Source of the DNA: an uncultured Clostridium sp.
Lineage (GTDB): Bacteria > Bacillota > Clostridia > Lachnospirales > Lachnospiraceae
Direction of reading: 5' to 3'
Assembly: GCA_905192625.1 (NCBI GenBank)
Contig: CAJJLI010000214.1
Coordinates: 1 to 5,098 of the forward strand
Length of the DNA: 5,098 nt
Positions 1 to 4,678 of the stretch are shown here, piece by piece. The notes under the pieces are model-generated. The model had not been told where the DNA came from and made no database searches. It was given only the letters and a program-made list of their open reading frames with translations. How positions within the stretch are numbered: the stretch's first letter is position 1; each line of letters opens with the position of its first letter. A program made the translations under genes and the position numbers.

Positions 1-10
1 CCGTGTCATG

Positions 11-82
11 TATTTGTGGTTATTTACATTTTACACGAGATCTCCAATATGAGTCTTTTTATTTGTCGCAATACATTTTACA
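11..82 (+). repeat. Imperfect direct repeat upstream of the toxin operon
   Basis: TATTTGT followed by 7 bases and TACATTTTACA (11-35) recurs as TATTTGT followed by 5 bases and TACATTTTACA (60-82). The two copies start 49 bp apart. Repeated motifs upstream of a toxin-antitoxin operon can be operator sites, but the distance to the likely promoter (about 190 bp) is long, and AT-rich DNA yields such repeats by chance. The repeat is seen directly; any regulatory role is inference. Confidence 0.35.
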
Positions 83-270
83 ATTCATCTTAAAAAAAAA
101 GAATTAGCAAACAAAGTACTGATAAATGTAAGGAGTTTTATTGAAAACGAGTTGGATGATGAATAGCAAAAATCAGTATACTATTCTTACAGGATTATTT
201 ATATTTCAATACAAGTAAACCGAGCTAATCAAGTAGATAAAAGAATAGAATTTATTTCTACTTATGGTAT

Positions 271-279
271 TGATATAAA
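271..279 (+). promoter_or_regulatory. Candidate extended -10 promoter of the darT-NADAR operon
   Basis: TG-A-TATAAA is one base off the extended -10 consensus TGnTATAAT. The matching -35 position (251-256, TTTATT) is weak, which an extended -10 can tolerate. Transcription would begin near 286, just before the ribosome binding site, giving a very short leader. This is a sequence match only, and AT-rich DNA makes false matches common. Confidence 0.35.
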
Positions 280-292
280 ATATGTAAATTTT

Positions 293-298
293 GGGGAG
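293..298 (+). promoter_or_regulatory. Ribosome binding site deciding the toxin start
   Basis: GGGGAG lies 7 bases before ATG 306. An in-frame TTG at 291 would overlap this site and has no upstream Shine-Dalgarno, so ATG 306 is the better start. Confidence 0.75.
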
Positions 299-305
299 AG
301 AACTT

Positions 306-947
306 ATGCGAAGTCTTATAGAGGAAAAGGGTATTAGAAATCTTTATCATTTTACTAATGTTGATAATCTAAATAGTATATATACGAATGGGCTTGTTCC
401 ACGTTCAGAGTTAACTAACAGGGGGATTTCTTTTAATTATAATGATGAGTATAGACGTGATGGATTCCCCAATTCAGTATCAATGTCTATAGAGTTCCCT
501 AATTATAGGATGTTTTATAGTTTAAGGTGTAAGCACCCAGATTATAATTGGGCAGTATTGAAAATAGATCCAGATGTTTTGGTTGAATTTTGCTGTGCAT
601 ATTCTTGGACTAACGCTGCTGATGCAGCTAGCTGCAGTATTCCTATTGAAGAAAGAACTGGCGAAGAAGCTTTTCTTGAATTATTTCAAGATAGAAATGG
701 GTATCCAAGACGTGAAAGTTTAAATATACCCGAATCTTATCCTACAAATCCTCAAGCAGAAGTTTTAGTGTTTGATACTATTCCTTGTGGATATATTAAT
801 GCTGTAATTTTTGATAAGGAGATACTAACTGAAAAATATAGAAAACTATTGCCGGATACTTTTTCATTTAGTACTGATAGCAGTATCTTCAAATGGCGTA
901 AAGATTATAGTAGTTGGCAGTGTGAGGCGTGTTTAAATGGCAATTAG
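306..947 (+). CDS. darT: DarT-family DNA ADP-ribosyltransferase toxin (DarT1-like)
   Basis: The 213-aa product matches the DarT family (DUF4433), single-domain enzymes that transfer ADP-ribose from NAD+ to a base in single-stranded DNA and so block replication. The family signature is visible. Near the N-terminus is Y14-H15-F16-T17 followed by N18-x-D20-N21 and G29-L30, the NAD-binding start. An R50-R51 pair sits in the substrate loop. Then comes SMSIEFPNYRMFYS (59-72), and PQAEVLVFDTIP (149-160) carries the presumed catalytic glutamate E152. The length is typical of the family. The start is ATG 306 because GGGGAG lies 7 bases upstream. Its 3' end overlaps the NADAR gene by 11 bp, which implies translational coupling of toxin and antitoxin. 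Known DarT2 enzymes modify thymine and pair with a DarG macrodomain. Pairing with NADAR points to the DarT1 type, which modifies guanine. The fold and family call are strong; base specificity is inferred from the partner. Confidence 0.88.
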   Translation: MRSLIEEKGIRNLYHFTNVDNLNSIYTNGLVPRSELTNRGISFNYNDEYRRDGFPNSVSMSIEFPNYRMFYSLRCKHPDYNWAVLKIDPDVLVEFCCAYSWTNAADAASCSIPIEERTGEEAFLELFQDRNGYPRRESLNIPESYPTNPQAEVLVFDTIPCGYINAVIFDKEILTEKYRKLLPDTFSFSTDSSIFKWRKDYSSWQCEACLNGN

Positions 948-1629
948 ACCTGTTTACATGGTGTCTTTTGATAAACTCTTTTTTAAAAAAGAAGACATAC
1001 AGTTTAAGTATTTTAATGGGTTTTCTGTTAAACAAAAACAAAAAAGCATAGATAGTCTTCATGAGGCGTACTTAAAAAGATTTAATGCGCATAAAATTTT
1101 AGAGATTTCAAGCAAATCTGATAATGAACTAGGGATAAAACTTAGTGCTTTTAATTTAAAAATAATAACTAATAAAGGAAAAGCGATTTCTGTAGAATCA
1201 GCATTTCAGGCTAGTAAAGTATTTGAGAATGGTGGCCCATATACTGATTTGTTATATGTGGACTCTAGAATATCAAAGAAAGATCAACGTATAAGAAATA
1301 GTGGGAGTATAGTAGGATTTAAATTTGATGGTAGAGATTTTGAAACAGAACCTAAAACCTTCTTTTATAATTGGCTATATATAAATACATTGAATTTGTA
1401 CAAAGACTTAGGTGATAAATTAATGGAATTTGATGCTTTTACAGATATTGAATTTAATCCTAAAAAATCATTGAATTGTCAAGCGGAAGCAGCGGCAATA
1501 TATGTTTCTCTTAGAAGACAAAATTTGCTTGATGAAGCTTTGAAAGATAAGGATAGTTTTAAAAAAGTTGTATATCAATTAGATAATTCTAAAGTTGAAC
1601 AGTCTAGTCTTTTTTCAGATATGGATTAA
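937..1629 (+). CDS. NADAR-domain antitoxin, predicted DNA de-ADP-ribosylase
   Basis: The 230-aa product has the NADAR fold typical of the DarT1-associated group. SVESAFQASKVFENGGP (85-101) contains the conserved E-x-x-FQ-x-x-K signature. FYNWLYINTL (143-152) and CQAEAAAIYVSL (181-192) are further family blocks. NADAR proteins of this group act as hydrolases that remove ADP-ribose from guanine in DNA, neutralising DarT1. The first 60 residues precede the core motif block and contain a lysine-rich segment. ATG 937 lies inside the toxin gene, 9 bases after a GAGG (924-927), so the two are co-translated. A hairpin terminator follows at 1716-1752. A decayed second copy of this gene's 3' end is found at 3042-3120, about 76% identical. 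The alternative, a house-cleaning NADAR of the riboflavin-biosynthesis N-glycosidase type, is unlikely given the toxin next door. Confidence 0.85.
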   Translation: MAIRPVYMVSFDKLFFKKEDIQFKYFNGFSVKQKQKSIDSLHEAYLKRFNAHKILEISSKSDNELGIKLSAFNLKIITNKGKAISVESAFQASKVFENGGPYTDLLYVDSRISKKDQRIRNSGSIVGFKFDGRDFETEPKTFFYNWLYINTLNLYKDLGDKLMEFDAFTDIEFNPKKSLNCQAEAAAIYVSLRRQNLLDEALKDKDSFKKVVYQLDNSKVEQSSLFSDMD

Positions 1630-1644
1630 AGTAGCCTAGAATGT

Positions 1645-1653
1645 TGATATAAT
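1645..1653 (+). promoter_or_regulatory. Candidate extended -10 promoter after the NADAR stop
   Basis: TG-A-TATAAT is a perfect extended -10 match, 16 bp past the NADAR stop. No good -35 is seen about 17 bp upstream. A transcript from here would pass through the hairpins at 1673-1760 before reaching the gene at 1816, giving a leader of about 155 bases. Moderate to low confidence, because the region is very AT-rich. Confidence 0.35.
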
Positions 1654-1715
1654 ATTTTGATTTTATTTAACAAAAATCTTTTGTCATAGTAAAGATTTTG
1701 ACATTAAGAATTTTT

Positions 1716-1752
1716 ATAGTGGGATGATATTTTATATTATCTCACTATTTTT
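1716..1752 (+). terminator. Rho-independent terminator of the darT-NADAR operon
   Basis: ATAGTGGGATGAT (1716-1728) pairs with ATTATCTCACTAT (1736-1748), 13 pairs including two G-U. The stem can extend by A-T and T-A to a three-base loop. T residues at 1748-1752 follow. A weaker 9-bp AT-rich hairpin lies just upstream (AAAATCTTT 1673-1681 with AAAGATTTT 1691-1699). The right arm can also pair with AATAGTG at 1753-1759, so two structures compete. Confidence 0.65.
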
Positions 1753-1815
1753 AATAGTGGATAAATAGAATAACATTAGATATATTTATTATTTTGCTTA
1801 CAGTTTTTAGAATAT

Positions 1816-2226
1816 ATGAATATAACAAAATCTTTTGGCGAGTATCCAAAATATTCTCTCCATGATGCAAGGGTACAGAAAATAGAATATGCAGATGATA
1901 ATTTGATCCTTACATTTGATTACATTTTTTCTTACGAAAACGGTATTGAACAGACTCATAAGGCTCAAGTTGTATTTGAGACGTGCGATATTGATTTTTT
2001 TGAAATTCTCGTCTTTAATAATACAATTCTAGATACTTTCACAGGTAAAAGAATTGAGTTACCTCAGTATCAACAGGATTATAGTGAAAGTGAATTTGAG
2101 GTCATTACGGAGACCTATAATTGGGGACACGCTGTATTCCAGGGTTGGTTATGGACCGAAGGGAATCCCGTACATTGTATAATGAACATATACTTTAAAG
2201 GTGATATGGTATATGTAGTTGAATGA
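1816..2226 (+). CDS. Uncharacterised 136-aa protein, possibly immunity-like
   Basis: I do not recognise a firm family. The protein is acidic and rich in predicted beta strands, with alternating hydrophobic residues and no signal peptide or membrane segment. The N-terminal pattern SLHDARVQKIEY (14-25) followed by LILTFDYIF (30-38) resembles the 'LHDA-x-I' opening of several small beta-rich proteins, some of them immunity proteins of polymorphic toxins (Imm50-like). This is a weak resemblance. ATG 1816 is the only plausible start, with TAG in frame at 1777 and no alternative start between, but its Shine-Dalgarno is poor. The stop overlaps an ATG at 2223 (ATGA), and the next reading frame follows directly. 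The last 12 residues plus stop recur as a remnant at 3117-3155, showing that a second copy once existed before the second EF-Tu-like gene. Confidence 0.7.
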   Translation: MNITKSFGEYPKYSLHDARVQKIEYADDNLILTFDYIFSYENGIEQTHKAQVVFETCDIDFFEILVFNNTILDTFTGKRIELPQYQQDYSESEFEVITETYNWGHAVFQGWLWTEGNPVHCIMNIYFKGDMVYVVE

Positions 2227-2354
2227 GGCCCGAAATGAGTAATTTAAATTTTACTATTTGCTGTACAGTTACTTTCTTCAGCAAGAAAAGAAGAACTCCA
2301 CCTAATTTAAATAATGGAATGTACTATCCTCATTTTGTTATAAAAGGTACTGAG
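2188..2354 (+). repeat. 167-bp direct repeat, copy 1
   Basis: This stretch covers the 3' end of the 136-aa gene, the intergenic ribosome binding site and the first 40 codons of the EF-Tu-like pseudogene. It aligns without gaps to 3117-3283 with 9 mismatches by hand count (about 95%). Homology continues to the right but drops to about 77% (44 of 57 at 2406-2462 against 3341-3397) after two small deletions. Confidence 0.9.
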
Positions 2355-2507
2355 TCTTGGTATAAATCTTATGGTAGTAAAGATGTCATCTTTGATAAAC
2401 AAATATGAGGTAATATGTTGTTAGTTTTTGAAATTGTAAATTATTTTGTTCTAAAAGCAGGTACGGAGTTCTTTATTATGGAAGGTGTTAATTCTGTAAG
2501 GACGTAA
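2235..2507 (+). pseudogene. Broken copy of EF-Tu-domain-III-like gene
   Basis: The first 40 codons are nearly identical to the intact gene at 3164-3487. Then 5-bp and 1-bp deletions relative to that gene change the residues in between and restore the frame (net loss of two codons). GGA then becomes TGA at 2406-2408, ending the product after 57 residues. Reading past this stop, the frame stays open to TAA 2505-2507 and still spells AGTEFFIMEG, matching AGTEFLIMEG in the intact copy. The final third (GEGIVKEIF and beyond) is missing, replaced by the start region of the next gene. TGA is a normal stop here, because neighbouring genes end with TGA and use TGG for tryptophan. The likely original start is ATG 2235, with GAGG at 2225-2228. 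A 57-aa truncated peptide could still be made, but would lack half of the barrel. Confidence 0.85.
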
Positions 2508-2511
2508 GAAT

Positions 2512-3021
2512 ATGAAAACTTTAAAAGAATTTTTAGATAGCCCTATATATTTAGATATTATAGAGGAATTAGGACCTGATAACTTTAATAAAGAACTACA
2601 AAGTATAGAAATTCAAGAACTAAGAAATCGATTGAATCAAAGGCAATTCTTATTAGAAGGGTTTAATTGCAAGTTATATTCTGAGAAAGAGTTAGTGCAG
2701 TTTTTCGAGCAATTAATAGAATATAATCGTAAAGAACTGATTCTTTGGAGTAAAGCCTTTTGGCAATACAGTGATGAAACTTGGGAAGAATATTCTGATG
2801 GTGAATTTCCAAAAGGCGAGGAATTAGATATAGAAGATAAATCAACTATACTTGAGATAGGAAAATATTCTATAACGAGTATTGCTATGTATATGATTGA
2901 ATTTGATATTTTGAAAAATCATACAGAAATATTAGGAGATTACTATAAACGAATGCATCTTCCTGGTGCAGTGAAATACGCACGAGAAATTAAAGGGCTT
3001 TATAAAAGTCTTTTTGGTTAA
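2512..3021 (+). CDS. Uncharacterised acidic helical 169-aa protein
   Basis: I do not recognise this family. The sequence is rich in E, L, I and K with long predicted amphipathic helices and no signal peptide or membrane segment. A strongly acidic, aromatic patch, WQYSDETWEEYSDGEF (84-99), is its most distinctive feature. The C-terminal third (YSITSIAMYMIEFDIL, then YYKRMHLPGAVKYAREIKG) looks like a helical bundle. ATG 2512 has AAGGA at 2498-2502 with a 9-base spacing, and that ribosome binding site lies in the tail of the broken EF-Tu-like gene. This suggests the gene was joined to the pseudogene by recombination. It sits among small accessory genes, so an immunity or antitoxin-like role is possible but not shown by any motif. 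Confidence 0.7.
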   Translation: MKTLKEFLDSPIYLDIIEELGPDNFNKELQSIEIQELRNRLNQRQFLLEGFNCKLYSEKELVQFFEQLIEYNRKELILWSKAFWQYSDETWEEYSDGEFPKGEELDIEDKSTILEIGKYSITSIAMYMIEFDILKNHTEILGDYYKRMHLPGAVKYAREIKGLYKSLFG

Positions 3022-3041
3022 AATATATAATGTAGTTTTAT

Positions 3042-3120
3042 AAGATAAGAAAATTTTTAAAAAGGTTCTAGATTGATTAGATAATCTTAACATAGAGCAA
3101 TTTAGTTTTTTATCGGATAT
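3042..3120 (+). pseudogene. Remnant of a second NADAR gene, 3' end only
   Basis: These 79 bases align without a gap to 1544-1622, the 3' end of the NADAR gene, with 60 identities by hand count (76%). In the NADAR frame they read DKKIFKKVLD, a stop (TGA at 3074-3076 where the intact gene has CAA), then LDNLNIEQFSFLSD. The intact NADAR has DKDSFKKVVYQLDNSKVEQ (204-222) then SSLFSD. The remnant breaks off exactly at a short ATAT shared with the tail of the 136-aa gene. It makes no product; it marks a former second DarT-NADAR-type locus or a duplicated unit. Confidence 0.85.
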
Positions 3121-3155
3121 ACTTTAAAGGTGATATAATATATGTAGTTGAATGA
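3117..3155 (+). pseudogene. Remnant of a second 136-aa gene, last 13 codons
   Basis: The codons read IYFKGDIIYVVE then TGA, matching residues 125-136 and the stop of the gene at 1816-2226 (IYFKGDMVYVVE). The rest of that copy is gone. It is fused out of frame to the NADAR remnant on its left and leads into the intact EF-Tu-like gene on its right, the same order as at 2188-2235. Confidence 0.88.
3131..3139 (+). promoter_or_regulatory. Candidate extended -10 formed in repeat copy 2
   Basis: TG-A-TATAAT is a perfect extended -10. The same place in repeat copy 1 (2202-2210) reads TG-A-TATGGT, so two substitutions distinguish a promoter-like box from codons of the 136-aa gene. The upstream -35 position (3111-3116, TATCGG) is poor. 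Start of transcription would fall near 3146, just ahead of the ribosome binding site for ATG 3164. Confidence 0.4.
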
Positions 3156-3157
3156 GG
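3154..3157 (+). promoter_or_regulatory. Ribosome binding site deciding the EF-Tu-like gene start
   Basis: GAGG lies 6 bases before ATG 3164. An earlier in-frame ATG at 3152 overlaps this site and has no Shine-Dalgarno of its own. The same arrangement is kept in repeat copy 1 (GAGG 2225-2228, ATG 2235). Confidence 0.65.
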
Positions 3158-3163
3158 CCCGAA

Positions 3164-3487
3164 ATGAGTAATTTAGATTTTACTATTGGTTGTACAGTTA
3201 CTTTCTTCAGCAAGAAAAGAAGAACTCCACCGAATTTAAATAATGGATTGTACTATCCTTATTTCGTTATAAAAGGTACTGAGGAATATCTTGGTATCAA
3301 CTTTATTGATGGTGAAGATGTCATCTTTGATAAACAAATAGGAGCTAATGCGTTGCCAGTTTATGAAGCTGTAGATTATTCTGCTCTACAAGCAGGTACT
3401 GAGTTCCTTATTATGGAAGGTGGCAATATTGTTGGTGAAGGGATTGTAAAAGAAATCTTTCAACATAAACCGTATGGGAGTAAATAG
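3164..3487 (+). CDS. Small stand-alone protein resembling EF-Tu domain III
   Basis: The 107-aa product resembles the C-terminal beta-barrel (domain III) of elongation factor Tu, with no GTPase domain. Two EF-Tu landmarks are visible in order. GLYYPYFVIKGTE corresponds to the GYRPQFYFRTTD strand of EF-Tu, and AGTEFLIMEGGNIVGEGIV to its DGLRFAIREGGRTVGAGVV end. The N-terminal VTFFSKKRRTPPN also fits the start of that domain. Such a barrel in EF-Tu contacts tRNA and EF-Ts, so a stand-alone version could bind or mimic one of these partners; that is inference. ATG 3164 is preferred over ATG 3152 because of its GAGG. The next gene begins 2 bp after its stop, indicating one operon. A broken paralogue lies at 2235-2507. 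Surrounding small genes suggest an immunity or accessory role, not translation itself. Confidence 0.7.
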   Translation: MSNLDFTIGCTVTFFSKKRRTPPNLNNGLYYPYFVIKGTEEYLGINFIDGEDVIFDKQIGANALPVYEAVDYSALQAGTEFLIMEGGNIVGEGIVKEIFQHKPYGSK

Positions 3488-3489
3488 CT

Positions 3490-3792
3490 ATGGGTTATAA
3501 AAATGTATGTATCAATTGTAGGATCTCCTTGTCGGAGGGCACAAACTACGAGTTGTTCAATAAAAACAAAATTTGTCCTACATGCAAAGGTAAGATGTAC
3601 TTTGTGAACGAGAAGTTCAAGGATCCTAAAAAAACTAATGACAAAGAATGGAAGATTATCGAGTATTTGTTGTTAAGTGGATATGATTTCCGTAATCCTT
3701 ATTGTGGACATGAGCAATGTATTTATTTTGAGTTCCCTAAGAATCTGCAAGAGGCAGAAGAGTTTATCCGAAAAATGAGGAATTTAGACTAA
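3490..3792 (+). CDS. Zinc-ribbon protein of 100 aa, function unknown
   Basis: Two CxxC knuckles, C7-I-N-C10 and C29-P-T-C32, form a typical zinc ribbon at the N-terminus. The C-terminal half contains KKTNDKEWKIIEYLLLSGYDF and FPKNLQEAEEFIRKM, a pattern I associate with small zinc-ribbon hypothetical proteins that recur beside accessory genes. C73 and C78 (NPYCGHEQCIYF) are two extra cysteines, with H75 between them, that could bind metal or be structural. It starts 2 bp after the EF-Tu-like gene with GGGAG (3475-3479) upstream, so the two are co-transcribed and probably function together or were moved together. The methyltransferase follows 15 bp downstream with its own strong ribosome binding site. 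No enzymatic motif is seen. Confidence 0.7.
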   Translation: MGYKNVCINCRISLSEGTNYELFNKNKICPTCKGKMYFVNEKFKDPKKTNDKEWKIIEYLLLSGYDFRNPYCGHEQCIYFEFPKNLQEAEEFIRKMRNLD

Positions 3793-3807
3793 GTCAGGAG
3801 GTTTCGT

Positions 3808-4656
3808 ATGGCACCGCAAGTTACAGATTTTTCGTTCTGGAATGAAATGTGGAAACAAAGTTATTATGATCGTGAGAAAGGGATTCGGGCGAATCCATTA
3901 TTAGAGTATTGGGACAAGCGGGCTAATGATTTTTCTCTTATGCGTAAAAGCAATGACTACGACTTTGGACGGAAAGTGTATGCAGCTTTAAGTAGTGTCT
4001 TAACACCTGATTCTAGTATGTTAGACATAGGTGCTGGTCCAGGTTCTTTCACAATTCCTTTTGCTCAACATATTAAATCTGTTACTGCTATTGAGCCGTC
4101 AAAGGGCATGGTGGCAGTCCTTAAAGAAAATGCCAAAGAAGTAAACGTTGAGAACATTAACATCATTGAAGAATTGGTGCAGGACTTACCCCAAGATGGC
4201 TCTCCAGATTTTCAATTTGATCTGGTAACCATATCTCTTGTGCTTTGGATGTTCCCTGATGTGTGGCCTCGTATTTTACAAATGGAACAATATTCTAAAG
4301 GCTATTGTGCAATCGTAGCTGGCATTCCCGATTGGAAGAATCCTCGGGAAGCTAGTAAATCTGATGCACAGGAGTTTCAAATTCTCTATAATATGTTACT
4401 TTCACAAGGGCGCTCACCTAATGTAAGCATCATTGATTATAGATGTGAACGTACTGTAGAAGATGAAATCGAGTGCCGAAAGATCATATACGAACAGTAC
4501 TATGGAGACTTAACGCCAGCAGCAGAGGAACAAATCAAAAAAGAAATCATAGCCAAATCTAAGGACAATAAATGTTTGATTTCCTCTCGCTCTGCTATAA
4601 TCTGGTGGAATCCTAAGGAAGTTGTATCACACACCCACCTAGGATATAGTTGGTAA
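3808..4656 (+). CDS. Class I SAM-dependent methyltransferase
   Basis: The 282-aa product has a Rossmann-type methyltransferase core. Motif I is LDIGAGPGSFTIPFA (72-86), binding S-adenosylmethionine. The acidic residue ending strand 2 is E96 in TAIEPSKGM, and motif IV-like DLVTISLVLWMF lies at 138-149. An N-terminal extension of about 55 residues (FWNEMWK..., EYWDKRANDF) probably forms the substrate lid. The substrate is unknown; the overall form fits small-molecule methyltransferases of Bacillota, not the nucleic-acid-modifying types with (D/N/S)PP(Y/F/W), which is absent. ATG 3808 has a perfect AGGAGG (3796-3801) 6 bases upstream. Codon use is less AT-biased than in the genes to the left, suggesting this is resident chromosome. 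A GNAT gene follows after 22 bp, likely in the same transcript. Confidence 0.9.
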   Translation: MAPQVTDFSFWNEMWKQSYYDREKGIRANPLLEYWDKRANDFSLMRKSNDYDFGRKVYAALSSVLTPDSSMLDIGAGPGSFTIPFAQHIKSVTAIEPSKGMVAVLKENAKEVNVENINIIEELVQDLPQDGSPDFQFDLVTISLVLWMFPDVWPRILQMEQYSKGYCAIVAGIPDWKNPREASKSDAQEFQILYNMLLSQGRSPNVSIIDYRCERTVEDEIECRKIIYEQYYGDLTPAAEEQIKKEIIAKSKDNKCLISSRSAIIWWNPKEVVSHTHLGYSW

Positions 4657-4678
4657 ATGGATTAGAAAAGGCAGTGGC

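Larger units (their letters stand above)
1..305. other. AT-rich upstream region without a convincing gene
   Basis: No gene is supported here. The stretch holds a repeated motif (11-35 and 60-82), a run of nine A at 92-100 and an 8-bp palindrome AGTATACT at 175-182. An extended -10 box and a ribosome binding site for the toxin gene lie at its right end. One plus-strand frame (codons starting at 53) stays open to 337 with a single interruption, the TAG at 164-166, so part of this region could be a decayed coding sequence. I do not recognise the translated product and treat it as non-coding control DNA. Confidence 0.5.
3117..3283 (+). repeat. 167-bp direct repeat, copy 2
   Basis: Partner of 2188-2354, same length, 9 mismatches. 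It carries the gene remnant, the ribosome binding site and the first 40 codons of the intact EF-Tu-like gene. Confidence 0.9.

Noticed and set aside
1..40. CGTGT / ACACG inverted repeat at 2-6 and 33-37
   Set aside because: Only 5 bp with a 26-base loop; expected by chance.
141..218. Tiny plus-strand frame of 25 codons from TTG 141 with AAGGAG at 130-135
   Set aside because: The ribosome binding site is good, but the start is TTG, the peptide has no recognisable feature, and AT-rich DNA gives such matches often. A leader peptide is possible but unsupported.
1698..1703. Perfect TTGACA, a possible -35 box
   Set aside because: No acceptable -10 lies 16-18 bp downstream (GGGATG at 1721-1726), and the spacing to TATAGT at 1715 is only 11 bp.
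2362..2381. YKSYGSK in the broken EF-Tu-like copy resembles the C-terminal HKPYGSK of the intact copy
   Set aside because: The DNA similarity is short (15 of 18 bases), and the segment is explained equally well by small deletions shifting the frame of the local sequence.
2406..2408. TGA read as tryptophan or by programmed readthrough
   Set aside because: Other genes in the window use TGG for tryptophan and end in TGA, the intact copy has GGA (glycine) here, and the C-terminal end of this copy is also lost.
2663..2845. 60-aa open frame on the minus strand
   Set aside because: It lies wholly inside the 169-aa plus-strand gene, has no ribosome binding site of note, and its translation is low in acidic residues and rich in I, L, Y and H as expected for an antisense shadow.
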